Positions 1 to 10,744 of a DNA stretch of 64,000 nt are shown here, one piece after another. The position numbers and the translations under genes were made by a program. Origin of the DNA: Zopfochytrium polystomum (taxonomy: Eukaryota; Chytridiomycota; Chytridiomycetes; Chytridiales; Chytridiaceae). Numbering within the stretch: position 1 is the stretch's first letter; each line of letters starts with the position of its first letter. The stretch covers positions 16,647 through 80,646 of the forward strand of contig JAIVFJ010000275.1 in the NCBI GenBank assembly GCA_025765615.1. Direction: 5' to 3'. Under the pieces are notes generated by a model that was not told where the DNA came from, ran no database searches, and saw only the letters and a program-made list of their open reading frames with translations.

Positions 1-1582
1 GGAGATGAAATACAACTTGCCCGATACGATCCAAAGAAAAGCTCGAATGTGTTTAACGATAAGTGTTCGTGCCACATCTACTTGCTTAATTGGGCTAAGA
101 GCGAACAGTCTGGATTTTCCAAATTCCGCCAGAAGTTAAAGGAAAGCCCAGCGTGAGTCCTATTTAACTGCTTCAATGTGTTCTCACCGTTGGATCTCCA
201 GTCTTTTCATGACCAGTACATTCTTACGGATGCCCTTGGATCGTAAGTGGAAGAATTAGTAAGTAATGGGCTTATACGAATACCAGGGGAAACTTTGCAA
301 CAGTTCGCTTGGGCAAACGTCGTGATACTGGCCAAAGTTTTGCCGTAAAAATCGTCGATAAAAAGAGATTCAAAGGAAAACCAAAAATGGCGGAGAGCAT
401 CAAGCAGGAGGTTTCGATACTGACGGCCATCAATCACGTATGGTTGAATTTCAATGCAGAACATAGGCTGACTTACCATAGCCCTGTGTAATTCATATTG
501 CTGGAGTTTTCGACACCGACGAAAGCGTTAACATCGTGATGGAACTGTGCGTTTGCGTTCAAATATTTAGAGCAACTAACTGCTACATAGTGCACGAGGA
601 GGCGAACTCTTCGATTTGATCATTGACAAGAAGAAATTTACGGAAAGCGAAGCTCGAGTTATCATGCTTCAAATTTTTTCCGTCCTTCAATACCTTCATG
701 AACGCGATATTGTGCACCGAGACCTAAAGCCTGGTAGAAGAAGCTGCACATTTGCGCGTGGACTGAGTTAACTTTCTACTCTAGAAAATATTCTTCTGGT
801 TTCGAAGAAACCCGGAGACTTCCGTTTAAAAATCTCCGATTTCGGATTGGCGAAGCTAGTTGGCGAAGATTCTTTTATGAAAACTCTCTGTGGAACCCCG
901 AACTATGTCGCACCGGAGGTTCTTTCTCCAGCAGCGGGTAGGGCCTACGGGAAAGCCGTTGATCTCTGGAGCTGTGGAGTTATCCTTTACATTTGGTTCG
1001 TTACATTTGGTCGTTTGTCGCCAAAAGTTCATTCTGACGAGGTGCAGCCTTTGCGGTTTCCCTCCATTTTCAGAGGAACTTGCTCCGCCGAGCATGTCTG
1101 AGCAAATCAAGGGAGGATTATACAATTTTCCTTCGCCTTATTGGGATGAGGTTTCCGCCGAAGGTTTGACCATTGTTCTCGCCGCTTTCTGCAATAACAT
1201 GTACATTACAGCGATTGATCTTGTGAAGAAGCTAATGACAGTCGATCCGGATACGCGGTTAACCGCGGAGGAAGCTATCAATCACCCCTGGTTTCAAGTA
1301 ATTCTTCCGTTTAATTGGATCACCAGTAGCTTACATCAATTGAAACAGCTTGATATGGATCGCTTGAAACAAGATCCCAACCTCACACCAATTTTCTCTT
1401 CTACAATCGTGCACCTCGCGGATTTCCGGCGCGGCGACACTTTCCTCTCGGCAAAACAAGATGAGCCCGAGAGCGGCGGTCTTCCTGATTCTGCGAACGG
1501 TGACGGCATCAAACGGAAATTGGAGGAGGCTTCAAGAGGATCAGATGATGGAGGAGATCAAAAACGCGCTAAACAAGTTTGA
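1..1582 (+). CDS. CHK2/Cds1/Rad53-like checkpoint kinase (5' partial)
   Basis: Serine/threonine kinase of the DNA-damage and replication checkpoint; the N-terminus lies left of the window. The first exon (1-152) reads GDEIQL followed by a short beta-rich stretch, which resembles the end of an FHA phosphothreonine-binding domain. Kinase subdomains follow over about seven short exons: glycine loop GSGNFATV (across a junction near 242/287), AVKIVDKK lysine, catalytic loop HRDLKP (about 712-730), DFGLAK (about 836-855), [10 protein letters not shown] and [10 protein letters not shown], ending with the [13 protein letters not shown] segment. The tail is basic (KRKLEE and KRAKQV, possible nuclear signals). 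Intron ends such as 153-201 and 243-286 fit GT-AG, though the phase of the first join does not resolve cleanly. FHA plus CAMK-type kinase is the Cds1/Rad53/CHK2 layout. Kinase identity is firm; the subfamily is inferred. Confidence 0.85.
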
Positions 1583-3597
1583 AACCTGCATTGTCAAAAC
1601 CATTGATAAACAACAACGAGAAAATTAATGAGAGAGAGATTCGACCCTCTCCCAGTTTGCAAAATTCTTCTGGCTGAAGAACCTTTTCAACAGCATTGAC
1701 AGAGATGTCTTCGACCCAAAGTCAACTGCAGTGGTAGGTCCTGGCTTCGGGCCTGCGAAGTTCCAGGTCATTGTAGGCGCTATATGCGGCTCACCAACCT
1801 CAATAATCCTTGTGGCTTGGCCTGACTGTGCTGCCTGAGATGCTGCTCTTTCTCAAGTGCCTTGCAGAACTCGTGCCTCAAGCTGGCAAAGCTTCGTTTC
1901 ACGACTGCTATCTCCAGGTAGGTTTCTGCTGTCCTTCTGCTGCCTGCTGGCCAAACTGCCTGACCTCATGGGAAGGAAAACAAAGTCATAGGAGAAGAAA
2001 ACAGTTTTGTGAAGTTATGAGATTCTCCAGTATCTCACACAAGGTGTTGGTCATAGTTTAGGTTCTCGATGAGCTCTTACTTTACTATGGGACATATAAC
2101 ACATCACATATCTTTTACATAACATGGGAACCTATCTGAATGTAGACTAATTATTCGTTCCATTGACCTGTCCTCGAAAGTAAAGATGAGTTGAGATGGC
2201 ATTTGGGCTGTTCCCAGTGTTATTTACACTTCCCCCGCTCTTTGACACTGTATGAGTGCTTGGAGATAGTTTGGATCCTCAGTCCTGTATACCACACCAG
2301 TGAGAAGGCGACGTCTCAAGAAGGTAGAAGGGTTGAGGCCACGAAGTAAAGTGAGCCACTGAAACGTAGGAAGAAAGGAATGATACAACTGAGGTTTGAA
2401 CTGAGGACTTGTCTGAGGGAGCAAGCGACATCAATTCGGAAAGTCTTCAAATCCATCTTGCCGGAAGAGGAAGGTGGTACAAACCAAGGTGAGTATATCA
2501 TCCCTTAGTGCTCTTAACGCGCTGCAAGTGGGGAATGTGGGTGGCCCCTCTCGTGATGGCATGATCCACTGCTGGCTCTGTGTTTGAGTCAGGATCCCTG
2601 GGGTGTGATTGCCGCGGCGACAGGGCGGCAGCCTCCCCGGCGTGGCCCCTGTCGTCCCTATCCCCCTTGCGTTGGCGTCGACGCCCCTGGCGGCGAGGCC
2701 CTTGGCGTCGCCCCTTCCAGAGGCGGCCCCCTTCTTCTGTGCCTTGGTCCTGTTGCTGTGAAAGAGAGTTGTGAGAATGAGCGATGTGATAAAGCCTGTT
2801 GGTTGAGTGGTAGAGTGGTTTGCAGCCGGTGTTTCTGTGTTTGAGTTCCCAGCCGGCTTCTGACCCCTAAACTGTCAACTCCTCTCCCTCCCCTTGTCCC
2901 TGACGACAATGAGGTTAAACGCAGCACCCTCCGTGATGAGGTATGCTAGTTTGCTTTGTGTCTGTCCTGTTGCTACTAACCACTACTGTTGTGATTACAA
3001 ATGTGCTCGCCGCCCCGTCTTCGCTGGTGGGCTGTCTTTACTGATTGTTCAGACCTGCCGCAAAAAATACTGAGAGCTACACTTTCTGGCGTGTTTGGGT
3101 ATCCTTGGGAGAAACATTGCCCAACCGGAACTCAAGTCCCATTCGAAGTCCTCATGCCTGTGCAGAGAAATGTGGGACACGAACGCCGCCGATTTTCACA
3201 TCGCATTCCGCTGTGAACGCTTTCTGTAACATTTGCACCGATGCGATGGCATATTGTCAAAAAATTCCGACCAAGTTTTTTTGTCGCTCACCGAGCCATC
3301 GCCAAACCCGTACCGAAAACCTCAACCACTCCACGTCGGTTAGCAAACGCGATGATGAGGATGGGCGTAGTGAATGGAGCCACGGGCGCTTTAATAGGTG
3401 TCGGTGCGAGTGGGCCGTTACTAATGGAATGAATCTTCGTCTCACTTCCAGCGACGTGTCCTGCGGCCACTCCCACATTTCAATCGGCAGTTCGGTTCGA
3501 TACCCCTCCATCACACCCGATCTGTTATAAAATCGCGGCCCTTCTCCGAAATTCGCGCACCGTCTCCTCTGATCGGCTGTCTCCTCCCTCACTCATT
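1583..3597. other. Intergenic stretch with SINE-like motifs, no intact gene
   Basis: About 2 kb without a convincing gene. At 1770-1920 the minus strand reads an open coiled-coil-like peptide (KRSFASLRHEFCKALEKE) followed by stops, perhaps an old gene fragment. At 2560-2750 the sequence is GC-rich and low complexity. At about 2795-2850 there is a tRNA-promoter-like pair: TGGTTGAGTGGTAGAG resembles a pol III A box and TGTTTGAGTTCCC a B box, suggesting a tRNA-derived SINE remnant. No complete tRNA fold could be drawn. Confidence 0.45.
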
Positions 3598-6372
3598 ATG
3601 CGAAGAGCCGCTGGTGAGTGTCGATTGTCACTGCTGTATTCATGGTAAACAATGGTGCGGAATCACAGGTGCAAAAACAACGCCTGAATCAACGGAGATC
3701 AGTCCTGCCACAACATCGAACTCTCTTCTATCTAAAATGAGAACGCGATCAACTTCAACGCCAGTTGCTGCAGCGGGGAAAACAAAACCTGAACCCCCTC
3801 CGCCCAGTTTGACAGACGCAGTGCCAGAATCCGCACCAGTAGAGCCAGGATCTGCGACCGTCCCTTCGTCTGGCCTTGGATCGTTTTTGGGAATACGACG
3901 TCGCGGCGCCAGCAACCATTCCTCGCCAACATCACCGGCTTCGGCCATACCCTCACAAACTGTGGCCACGGGTTCTGGCGCTAAAGTCCTGGTTCATAGT
4001 CAGTCATATAATGCGTCGTTCCCGGTACCTCGATCACCATCGATCGCGTCGACACTCAGCACAGCCAATGGGAGAAGAGATATGTTTTCCATTAACCCCC
4101 AGCTCCCGATCAGTTTTGCCGAGTTCAGGAAGTCGGATACCAATCCCCGGAAACAGCGATCTGCTCTTGGCGCGTTGCACAGGCAAGATATGCGGTTACG
4201 TGCTCAAAATAAGATCGCGCGTAAACCGTTCAAAGGTCGTGCCTTACATTGGTACCGACGTTCTGCTGATTGAGCATTCTTCCAGAGCCAAAATTCAAGG
4301 AGGAGAAGAACAAAAAGGGTTTCAAGCTGACAGGCTTGCTGCAAAAAAAAAAACGAAAGCGGTCTCGGTTTGGTAAGCAAGATAGATCCACTGATTTCCC
4401 TTCTTGAATTGTTGACCTTCAGTCCTTCTATTGCAGAAACCTTTCATCTTCTCTACCTTGCAATACTAGACCAGCGCACAGCTTTAGCTTGTTCTTACTT
4501 GGACGAAATATCCTCTGCAGCATTGAGAAGGAAGCAGCCGGCACTCGCGAGCAAGATATTTTTCACTGCTTTGGGGAAAGCTGCGGAAAGTATTTGTATC
4601 ATTATGCTTGATAAGGGATTCCCAGTGAGCGTCAATACTCCGGTGGCGCTGAACAAAGTAGATGTTGCTGCAATGCTGGCGACAAAGGAGAAACTCAGTC
4701 CACTGAGCGCGAACAAGTCTACCACGGTCCAGAAGGGAGGAGATGCTGTTATTTCACCCACTCCCTCGTTTGAGCTGCCGTCTTCATTTATGGCTGCCGT
4801 TAGTCTTGGCCTTGAAAATGTCGTTCGGGTGATGATTAAAGTAAGATAACCTTCTTTAGATCGTATTTGTGTGTGCTTATATTTATCATCCAGAGGGCGG
4901 ACGTCAACCAAACATGGAATGGTCTAACTCCGCTGCATTTAGCCGCTTTGAAGAATTGGGCAAGTCTCTCGCAGCTACTACTGGATAGTGGGGCGGATCC
5001 AAGCCTCGGTATTCTTCTTCAGCAGTACGCTTTCCTGCACAGATTGAAGTCAACGTCTACTGCAACGCCTCAAGTTGTTCTTGGCCCAAACTCCTCTGCC
5101 CCTTCACCAACGGAGCCTGGTGTGGCGAGGTCTTCAGCAAATAGACATTCGGCCTACATTCCTCCCGCAGCTATGGACAGTCTCATGATTCGTTCGAACT
5201 CCATGGACGCAACGAGTCTGATTATACAACGACCAACCTTCGATATTGGCACTGTTGCCTCCCCCTCAGTATCAGATGCGTCACCGGGCTCTGTCCGTTC
5301 GTCTCCAGCTCCGAGACCTTCCACCCCACTGTCAACTCGAGGTCCTCGACCGAAAGGCTATTCCATCATTCCTCAAGCTGGGTCGCCACCCCCAGATCCG
5401 GAAAAATTGAAGAACGAATTTTCTGGATGGCCTCTAGAGACGAGTCGCGACATGAAAATACTTCCAGTTGAGCTTGCAGCTGCTTGCGGACACGTAGAAA
5501 TAGTCCGTCTGATGTTGCCAAGGTAAGGGGTGCAAAGCAACGAGCCTCAAAGCAGTTATTCACCTTCGTGAACGCTGGGATTCCTTCGTACAGAATGGAT
5601 CCGAGGACAATGGAGTCTTCAGCATTCGCTCTGATTGTGCAGAGGGATGCAGAGATGACGGCTTTGTTCCTTCGATCTGGAGTCCCTGCCGATCAAAGAG
5701 ATGCCTACGGATCATCTGCTCTCCATCTTGCGTGCCGTTCCGGGGATATCGATGTCGTTCGGTGCCTTGTACAATCTCGAGCAAATGTGAATGATCCAGG
5801 GCAGAATGGCTGGTAGTTAACGCTTGTCACTACGATTTTTCCTTTCCTAAATTTTCTGCGAACACTTAAGGACGCCACTACACGAGGCCTTGAGCCAAAG
5901 ACGCTACGAGGTGGCACGATTGCTCCTGCAATACGGTGCGGACCCACAGGCTTTGAACAGCGCTGGTGAAACCCCGAAGCAGGTTGCTCTCCGCCTAAAT
6001 ATTCCTGCCGGAGAAGTGGAGGACGTATTGAGTAAGTCGGTTCAGCTTGAAGTTCAGCGTCTCCGCATTTATATCAGGACTACAGACAAACCTTTCGAAT
6101 CTAAGCTCATTGAGGACAACGCAAGGAGTGTTTTCCAAGATTTGAACTCTCAGGGCTTGACTGCCGCAAGTGAGGTTCGATCTGTGTTGGACGACCCTAC
6201 GTCTAGTAGCCCGAAGCCGTTGCTGTCATCACCGGTGGCGTCACCAGCACTGCCTGGAGGAACACCTACGGTTTCTGGCCGAACATCCTCCGATAAAAAG
6301 TCAGAGTTAAAGGGGGTTGCCATGTTCAAGGCTCGATTTTTGAAGAAGCAGGACTCACGAGGGGAACTTTGA
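3598..6372 (+). CDS. Ankyrin-repeat protein
   Basis: Multi-exon gene starting at ATG 3598 (MRRAAG, then a GT-AG intron 3614-3668). The N-terminal ~200 residues are low-complexity Ser/Pro/Thr. Further exons join cleanly: KPFK to EPKFKEEKNKKG across an intron near 4220-4274, then a basic KKKRKRSRF segment joined to ETFHLLYLAILDQRTA. Ankyrin repeats follow, with typical TPLHLAA, GADP and LLL signatures: NGLTPLHLAALKNWASLSQL, an Ala/Ser/Pro-rich insertion of about 120 residues, LPVELAAACGHVEIVRLML, SSALHLACRSGDIDVVRCL and TPLHEALSQRRYEVARLLL. The C-terminus is Ser-rich. Ankyrin repeats mediate protein binding; no catalytic domain is visible and I do not recognise the specific family. The basic KKKRKR could be a nuclear localisation signal. 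Confidence 0.8.
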
Positions 6373-6436
6373 GTTTGTCGTAGAAAGAGGAAAATAGAAA
6401 AATTGCACAATAAGGAACTCCTCATAGGAATTGGTG

Positions 6437-9044
6437 TTAACCCTTCAGCCCCTTGGCCCTTGAATGGTCATTGTACCGCCAGTGGCACAATGACTGACTT
6501 TTCCGCCATTACAATTAGAAGAACTTCACCAAAACGAAACGAATCCTCGTGAAACTTTAATATGTTGTAGTCCTAGCAATTCTGCAAATGCGGTCTAAAT
6601 TAGCTTCCTCGTTTTGTTAGTGAAAAATAATTTTGTCAATCCAACGAAACAGCGTGCCATATATGATCACAACCTGCCTGCTCACCACGTCCATGTGCCA
6701 CAAAAAGAGTGATCCAGCAACATCGCCGTGATTCCCAATCGCGATTTTTAGCATAGAGGTAGATCCAGCATGCGCGCATCTGTGGATACTTCATTTGTTT
6801 GAATCTGTTCACTGATCAGCCAAAGCCAATCTGCTGTGGAACAAAACTTTGGAAAAAGTTGGCTGATGAAAACACACCCCAGCTACACCAAAACTGCCAA
6901 AGAAGCCCAGAAGAAACACAAAGGCATATTGGGAGATCCATTTAATCAACTCTGGACACCCCAAGAAATCGCTGGCTGGTCTACTTTGAAAGAATTGAAT
7001 CTTGGGCTGGTGATATCTGTTCTTATCCAAAAACTTGCAACTTACAAAATCTATGTGATCATGCAGCCCAAAGTGGCTCTCTTATGCGCTGTCAAGCAGG
7101 AACAGATATTTATAACATACCCAGACAAACCTTTGGTGCTCGACATGGAAGTTTGGAGCCCTCTACACTGCCTGGTGCTCATGGAAATTTGGATGCTCCT
7201 GGATCTGCTGCAAGTGCTGAAAATAGAACTTTGATGTGTAGACAAGTGGTTGCTTTTCCATTGGAATCTGCTGTTGGGGGGGTGATGGGTTCTGCTGGAA
7301 GTGGACATATTTCTTCAGCATTGATTCATCCAGCAAATTCTGGGGCACAAGTTGGCCCCACTGGTGCTTCTTGCTCTGGAAGTGCTCTCTTGGCTGATGA
7401 GAGCTCTGATGGACCTCGTCCTCTTGAGATGATTGATGACATTGTGATTGTCAACGCTGAGCAGTTTGAAAGAGACATAGGTGCGCTCCTTGCAGAGGGT
7501 CAGCAGTGTACAACCAACCCAGGTGAGTGGGTTGATTCGGTGACAAAAGCATGGACATTGCATCCATGCTGTCATCCACATGAGACTGGAACACTGTCAA
7601 AAACTGTTCGGATCTCAGCCAAACAAGCTGCACAGTTTACTCCAAAGGATGCATTTGATCTTGTTTGGAACGAAGAAGTTCAGAATTTGATTGTGCTTCA
7701 TACAATCATGAACTGCATCACCCAAAGAATGGAATGTCTGAAGAGAAAGGAGATGGAGCTGGCTCAATTGGATTGTGCTCAACTGTCTGCAGAAGAACTC
7801 AATTGTGAGACTGATGAAGAAGCAGGCTCTGAACCTGCTGAAAGTGGTGATGGAGCACGTGCTGTGAATGCTCAAGTAGCAACTGGCGGTACTGGTGCAC
7901 TGGCCCCTTGTACCACACAGGCTCAAGCAGGCAAAATCACCCTGGGCTATCACGTCCCGGTTCACTACTATGGGCGTGAATTTTATCCATTTACATTGGA
8001 GGACGCACCTCCTGGACCATTGTTGGAGCGTGTTTGATGCCAAGGTTGCCCTGCAAATCCAGGACAAAGGACTTTGACTATCTGTTCTCCATGCTGCATT
8101 GGATTTTGTGTTGGAAAGTGTTTCTCTGATCATATTTTTGCCAGTGAAACTTTTAATATGATCAAAAGAAAGGCGTTTGACAATGCTGAGGGGCAAGCTG
8201 TCAAAAAAGGAAAGCAAAGGGTATCTTTGTGGTGGATTTTGCATCCATCATGGATACTGTCTATGACCCCTAAAATCATTTAATTCTTTCAAAATTTTTT
8301 GTGGCCAGATTTATCAATAAAAAATTCAAACAAAAAATTCAAACAACAAAAAGCAAGATTTTGAAGCTTATTCATTTCGCAATGCGCTATGTAAGTTTGG
8401 TCTCATTTGGAGAATGCTGGGATTGCTAAAACGACAGTAAGTGGCTCCATGACCATTCAAAAGTGCCCCCTACATAATGGACCAAATCTTCATCAAAACT
8501 CAATTAAAGGAGCAAACAGCCAGCATCATCAGAGAGCCCTTATCCAAAACAGTCTTTGTTACTAAGTAAGTAGTTGTGTATCTTTGTTTTTGCAAGTGTG
8601 GTGCAAGTTGCAAAACATCCAAATGTGTCACATTTCTAAATTCAGTTATCACTGACCTTTTTTCTTCGTTTTTCCAACTTTGGCTCAACAGAATCATCAT
8701 AGAAAAAAAAATTGGAGCCATAGTCACTTAAGCCATTTTATTTCATGTCCATTTTCGGAGTAGTACGCAAATTTTGAAAGACTTTGGTGCAGTTTTTACA
8801 TCAGTCCACTAATAGGAGAAATGGTGTGCCGCCATCAGCACAGCTGCAGTCTTGTTGCAATTACTATTTGTCTAGATTGGGTAAAACAAGGTGCAAAGGT
8901 ACCAACAGAAAGCCCTTTCAATTCTGAACGTGCTGGTTCTAGTTTCATCACGAAAGTCGCATTGGTGCAGAAGTTAGGTATGGGACAACTTTGAGGGTCA
9001 TTGTGTTGCATGTGGCACGGTGGCACCGAAACTTAAAGGGTTAA
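6437..9044. mobile_element. Region bounded by TTAA sites with similar ends (possible piggyBac-like element)
   Basis: The left edge is TTAA at 6437-6440 followed by CCCTTCAG; the right edge, read on the minus strand, is TTAA (9041-9044) followed by CCCTTTAAG. GTTAACCCTT is shared by both ends in opposite orientation. TTAA target sites followed by CCCT-type ends are the hallmark of piggyBac elements. Both edges also carry GGTCATTGT nearby, and the left edge has an imperfect hairpin (GTCATTGT...ACAATGAC, 6463-6490). No piggyBac transposase is visible inside, so this would be non-autonomous, or the match may be chance because the shared termini are short. Confidence 0.3.
7084..8037 (+). CDS. Repeat-family ORF of unknown function
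   Basis: Open frame of about 317 codons inside repeat-rich DNA. Its C-terminal part (AGKITLGYHVPVHYYG, then FYPFTLEDAPPGPLLE) recurs in degraded form on the minus strand at 39.9-40.35 kb, where it continues past the stop into a similar PANPG segment. This shows it belongs to a dispersed repeat rather than a single-copy gene. The middle contains a Glu-rich segment (ETDEEAGSEPAESGD) and a leucine-rich stretch. An overlapping frame at 6836-7234 is also open. I see no DDE, reverse transcriptase, zinc-finger or helicase motif. Probably a transposon-encoded protein or its remnant; function not assigned. Confidence 0.4.
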   Translation: MRCQAGTDIYNIPRQTFGARHGSLEPSTLPGAHGNLDAPGSAASAENRTLMCRQVVAFPLESAVGGVMGSAGSGHISSALIHPANSGAQVGPTGASCSGSALLADESSDGPRPLEMIDDIVIVNAEQFERDIGALLAEGQQCTTNPGEWVDSVTKAWTLHPCCHPHETGTLSKTVRISAKQAAQFTPKDAFDLVWNEEVQNLIVLHTIMNCITQRMECLKRKEMELAQLDCAQLSAEELNCETDEEAGSEPAESGDGARAVNAQVATGGTGALAPCTTQAQAGKITLGYHVPVHYYGREFYPFTLEDAPPGPLLERV

Positions 9045-9230
9045 CAGTCATGGTGCCAATTTTGGCACGAAAACGAATTTTTCACCTTTCAATTATGAGA
9101 GCTTGACTGAAACTAAATGGGACCTGTTGCTCAGAGTTTCAGAGTTGGTTGAAATAAGCACAAAGCCTCAGTGCTGGGCAAGGGAGTGGGCAGCAGGGGG
9201 TGCACAGCCTGATCCTCATGTGAACATAAC
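8284..9230. other. AT-rich spacer without genes
   Basis: AT-rich sequence with scattered short frames only. It holds imperfect tandem AAAAAATTCAAAC units around 8315-8350 and the right TTAA edge described separately. Nothing else recognisable. Confidence 0.4.
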
Positions 9231-9427
9231 TACTTCTGGATCTCCTTCAAGCGGAGAGCTTGGAATCTGAGTTCTGGACGAGTGATTGACACTCTGTCAG
9301 GATGTGCTGCTGGTGGGATGATGAACTCTGAGAGTGTAAGCAGTCTACTGTGAGAGTGAGTGGAAGGAGTGAACGAAGTGGAGATGTTTGTTTGTGGTGC
9401 TGGCTTGCTGTTATGAATCACCCTCTG

Positions 9428-9490
9428 GAAACCTCTGGAACCTTCCAGAACATTCCTTCATGGAACCTTGTGGAACCTTCTGGAACCTTC
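9428..9490 (+). promoter_or_regulatory. Heat-shock element array (HSF-binding sites)
   Basis: HSF binds alternating nGAAn/nTTCn units at 5-bp steps. Here GAA occurs at 9428, 9438, 9448, 9463, 9473 and 9483, and TTC at 9443, 9453, 9478 and 9488. All are in one 5-bp register; the intervening units are near-matches (CTC 9433, TTG 9468) or lost (9458). GAA-TTC-GAA-TTC at 9438-9455 is a perfect four-unit element, and so is 9473-9490. A third perfect three-unit site (TTC-GAA-TTC) lies at 9556-9568, just upstream of the TATA box at 9601. Confidence 0.75.
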
Positions 9491-9600
9491 TTTGCTTTCC
9501 TGACTTGTCTTGTTGTCATTGGTATCATTGGTATCATTGTATTACTAATTGCTCTTTCTGGAACTTTCTTTGAGACTTGACAAGGAAGACTCTCAAAAGG

Positions 9601-9608
9601 TATAAAAG
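9601..9608 (+). promoter_or_regulatory. TATA box of the LTR
   Basis: TATAAAAG followed by a G-run, 33 bp downstream of a three-unit heat-shock element and about 110 bp downstream of the larger array. The position fits a pol II core promoter inside the LTR. Confidence 0.55.
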
Positions 9609-9923
9609 GGGGATGGGGGACCTGTCCCATCCCTCAAGTGAATTATTGTTTCCAATACAATCATCACTCCTCTCAGTTCCTTGTCTGCCTTGTTCTGTCC
9701 TGCCCTGTTCCTGACAAGCGTAGTTTCCGCACTTGGCTTTTATGTTTTGATGAGGACGCCAGATACAGACGATAAGGCTGGTGAACTCTACCCAGGCTGT
9801 TTCAGCAGCTGGAAGTGGGGTGACGTGGATGAGCATTTGAAGGAAGTCTGAGATTATCTCAGGTATGGTGGATTTGCCAGGTTCATGAGGCTTTGAGCCG
9901 AGGACATCACTCTAAGGCCATTT

Positions 9924-10130
9924 ATGGACATCCCGAATAAATTACATCGTCCAGGGAATTTTGATGCACTGTCAAGGGAGAGGCAGAGTACCAAAGACCA
10001 GCGAATTCGATCGTGGGCCAATAGGAGGAAAACTGCTCTCGCCGACTTGGAAAAGCAGCAGGCTATCTGGCAGCAGGCGGAGTTGTACAACCACCAGAAG
10101 GCAGTCAGTAGATTCGACAAGTGTGGTTGA
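9924..10130 (+). CDS. Small ORF, basic coiled-coil-like peptide
   Basis: A 68-codon frame starting at ATG 9924 with a charged helical segment (RIRSWANRRKTALADLEKQQ). It sits just downstream of the LTR in repeat-rich DNA. The composition looks protein-like, but there is no recognised family and it may be a remnant of a longer gene. Confidence 0.2.
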   Translation: MDIPNKLHRPGNFDALSRERQSTKDQRIRSWANRRKTALADLEKQQAIWQQAELYNHQKAVSRFDKCG

Positions 10131-10315
10131 AACAGATCGCATGGCCCTCTGTGCCGGCGACAGGTCATTTAAACTTCTGCCTGATCAACTTTCGATGGGG
10201 GGATAGAGGCCCACCATGGTTGTTACGGGTAACGGGGAATTAGGTTTGAAGAACACTACTCCACCTCGTGGTGGCGGCAAGCTGCGGAATGGCATTATCT
10301 GAGTCTGTGCGTCAG

Positions 10316-10699
10316 TCAAGGCGCCCGAACTATTGGTGTCTCGGCGCGGATTGAGCGCAGAGGCGGTCCCCGAGCGCTGACGTTGGCGGCTGTGGTATGG
10401 GTAATCATGCTTCTCGTGCCCATGGATGCTTCGCCCTTTTTGTCCATCTTGCAGAAGGCCCTGCGCTGTGACGACGCCTCTCGCAGTCGCGCGCCTGACC
10501 CACACTGCCTGTGGGGCAGCGCCCCGAGGCACAGCGCACGCCCGTCGTAGATCCCGCCCCCAGCCGCGTAGATCGGCTGCCCGTTCGCCTTCGAGCACTG
10601 TCCGCGGGCCGTGTCCACAATCGAAGGGGTCAGCACTGACGTCGCCATCTCCCTCAACATGCCCAAAAAAAAAAAAGGAAAAAAAAAGGGAATGTCCAC
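10316..10699 (-). pseudogene. Nitronate monooxygenase (2-nitropropane dioxygenase) fragment, frameshifted
   Basis: The minus-strand frame reads ATSVLTPSIVDTARG, then PIYAAGGGIYDGRAL and LGAL. This matches the flavin-phosphate-binding end of nitronate monooxygenases, whose consensus runs TSVLIP..VD followed by AAGGI.DGRG...ALGA..VW.GTRF. Just after LGAL the sequence continues better in another frame (QAVWVRRAT, matching AVWVGTR), so a frameshift separates the two halves. The rest of the TIM barrel and the N-terminus are missing. A poly-A/G run (10,665-10,690) adjoins its 5' edge. The enzyme family oxidises alkyl nitronates; this copy cannot be functional. Confidence 0.5.
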
Positions 10700-10744
10700 T
10701 CGTAGACCCCCCCTTCCAAGTAAAGCATAGACCGTTGAACCACC

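Larger units (their letters stand above)
9409..9716 (+). mobile_element. Probable solo or truncated LTR with its own promoter
   Basis: Begins TGTTATGAATCA and can be ended at ...TTCCTGACA, the TG...CA form of Ty1/copia LTRs. It contains a TATA box (TATAAAAG at 9601), an upstream activator array and a pyrimidine-rich downstream part. The DNA immediately upstream (9340-9400) is repeated at 39,645-39,715, where the sequence diverges at this LTR's start, consistent with the LTR having inserted into an older repeat. No second LTR, primer-binding site or target duplication could be confirmed, so the exact ends are provisional. Confidence 0.45.

Noticed and set aside
2795..2870. Candidate tRNA gene
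   Set aside because: A-box and B-box strings are present, but acceptor and anticodon stems do not pair; kept only as a SINE-like motif.
7615..8244. 209-codon minus-strand ORF within the repeat-family region
   Set aside because: Shadow of the plus-strand repeat ORF; Ser/Cys-rich with no motif.
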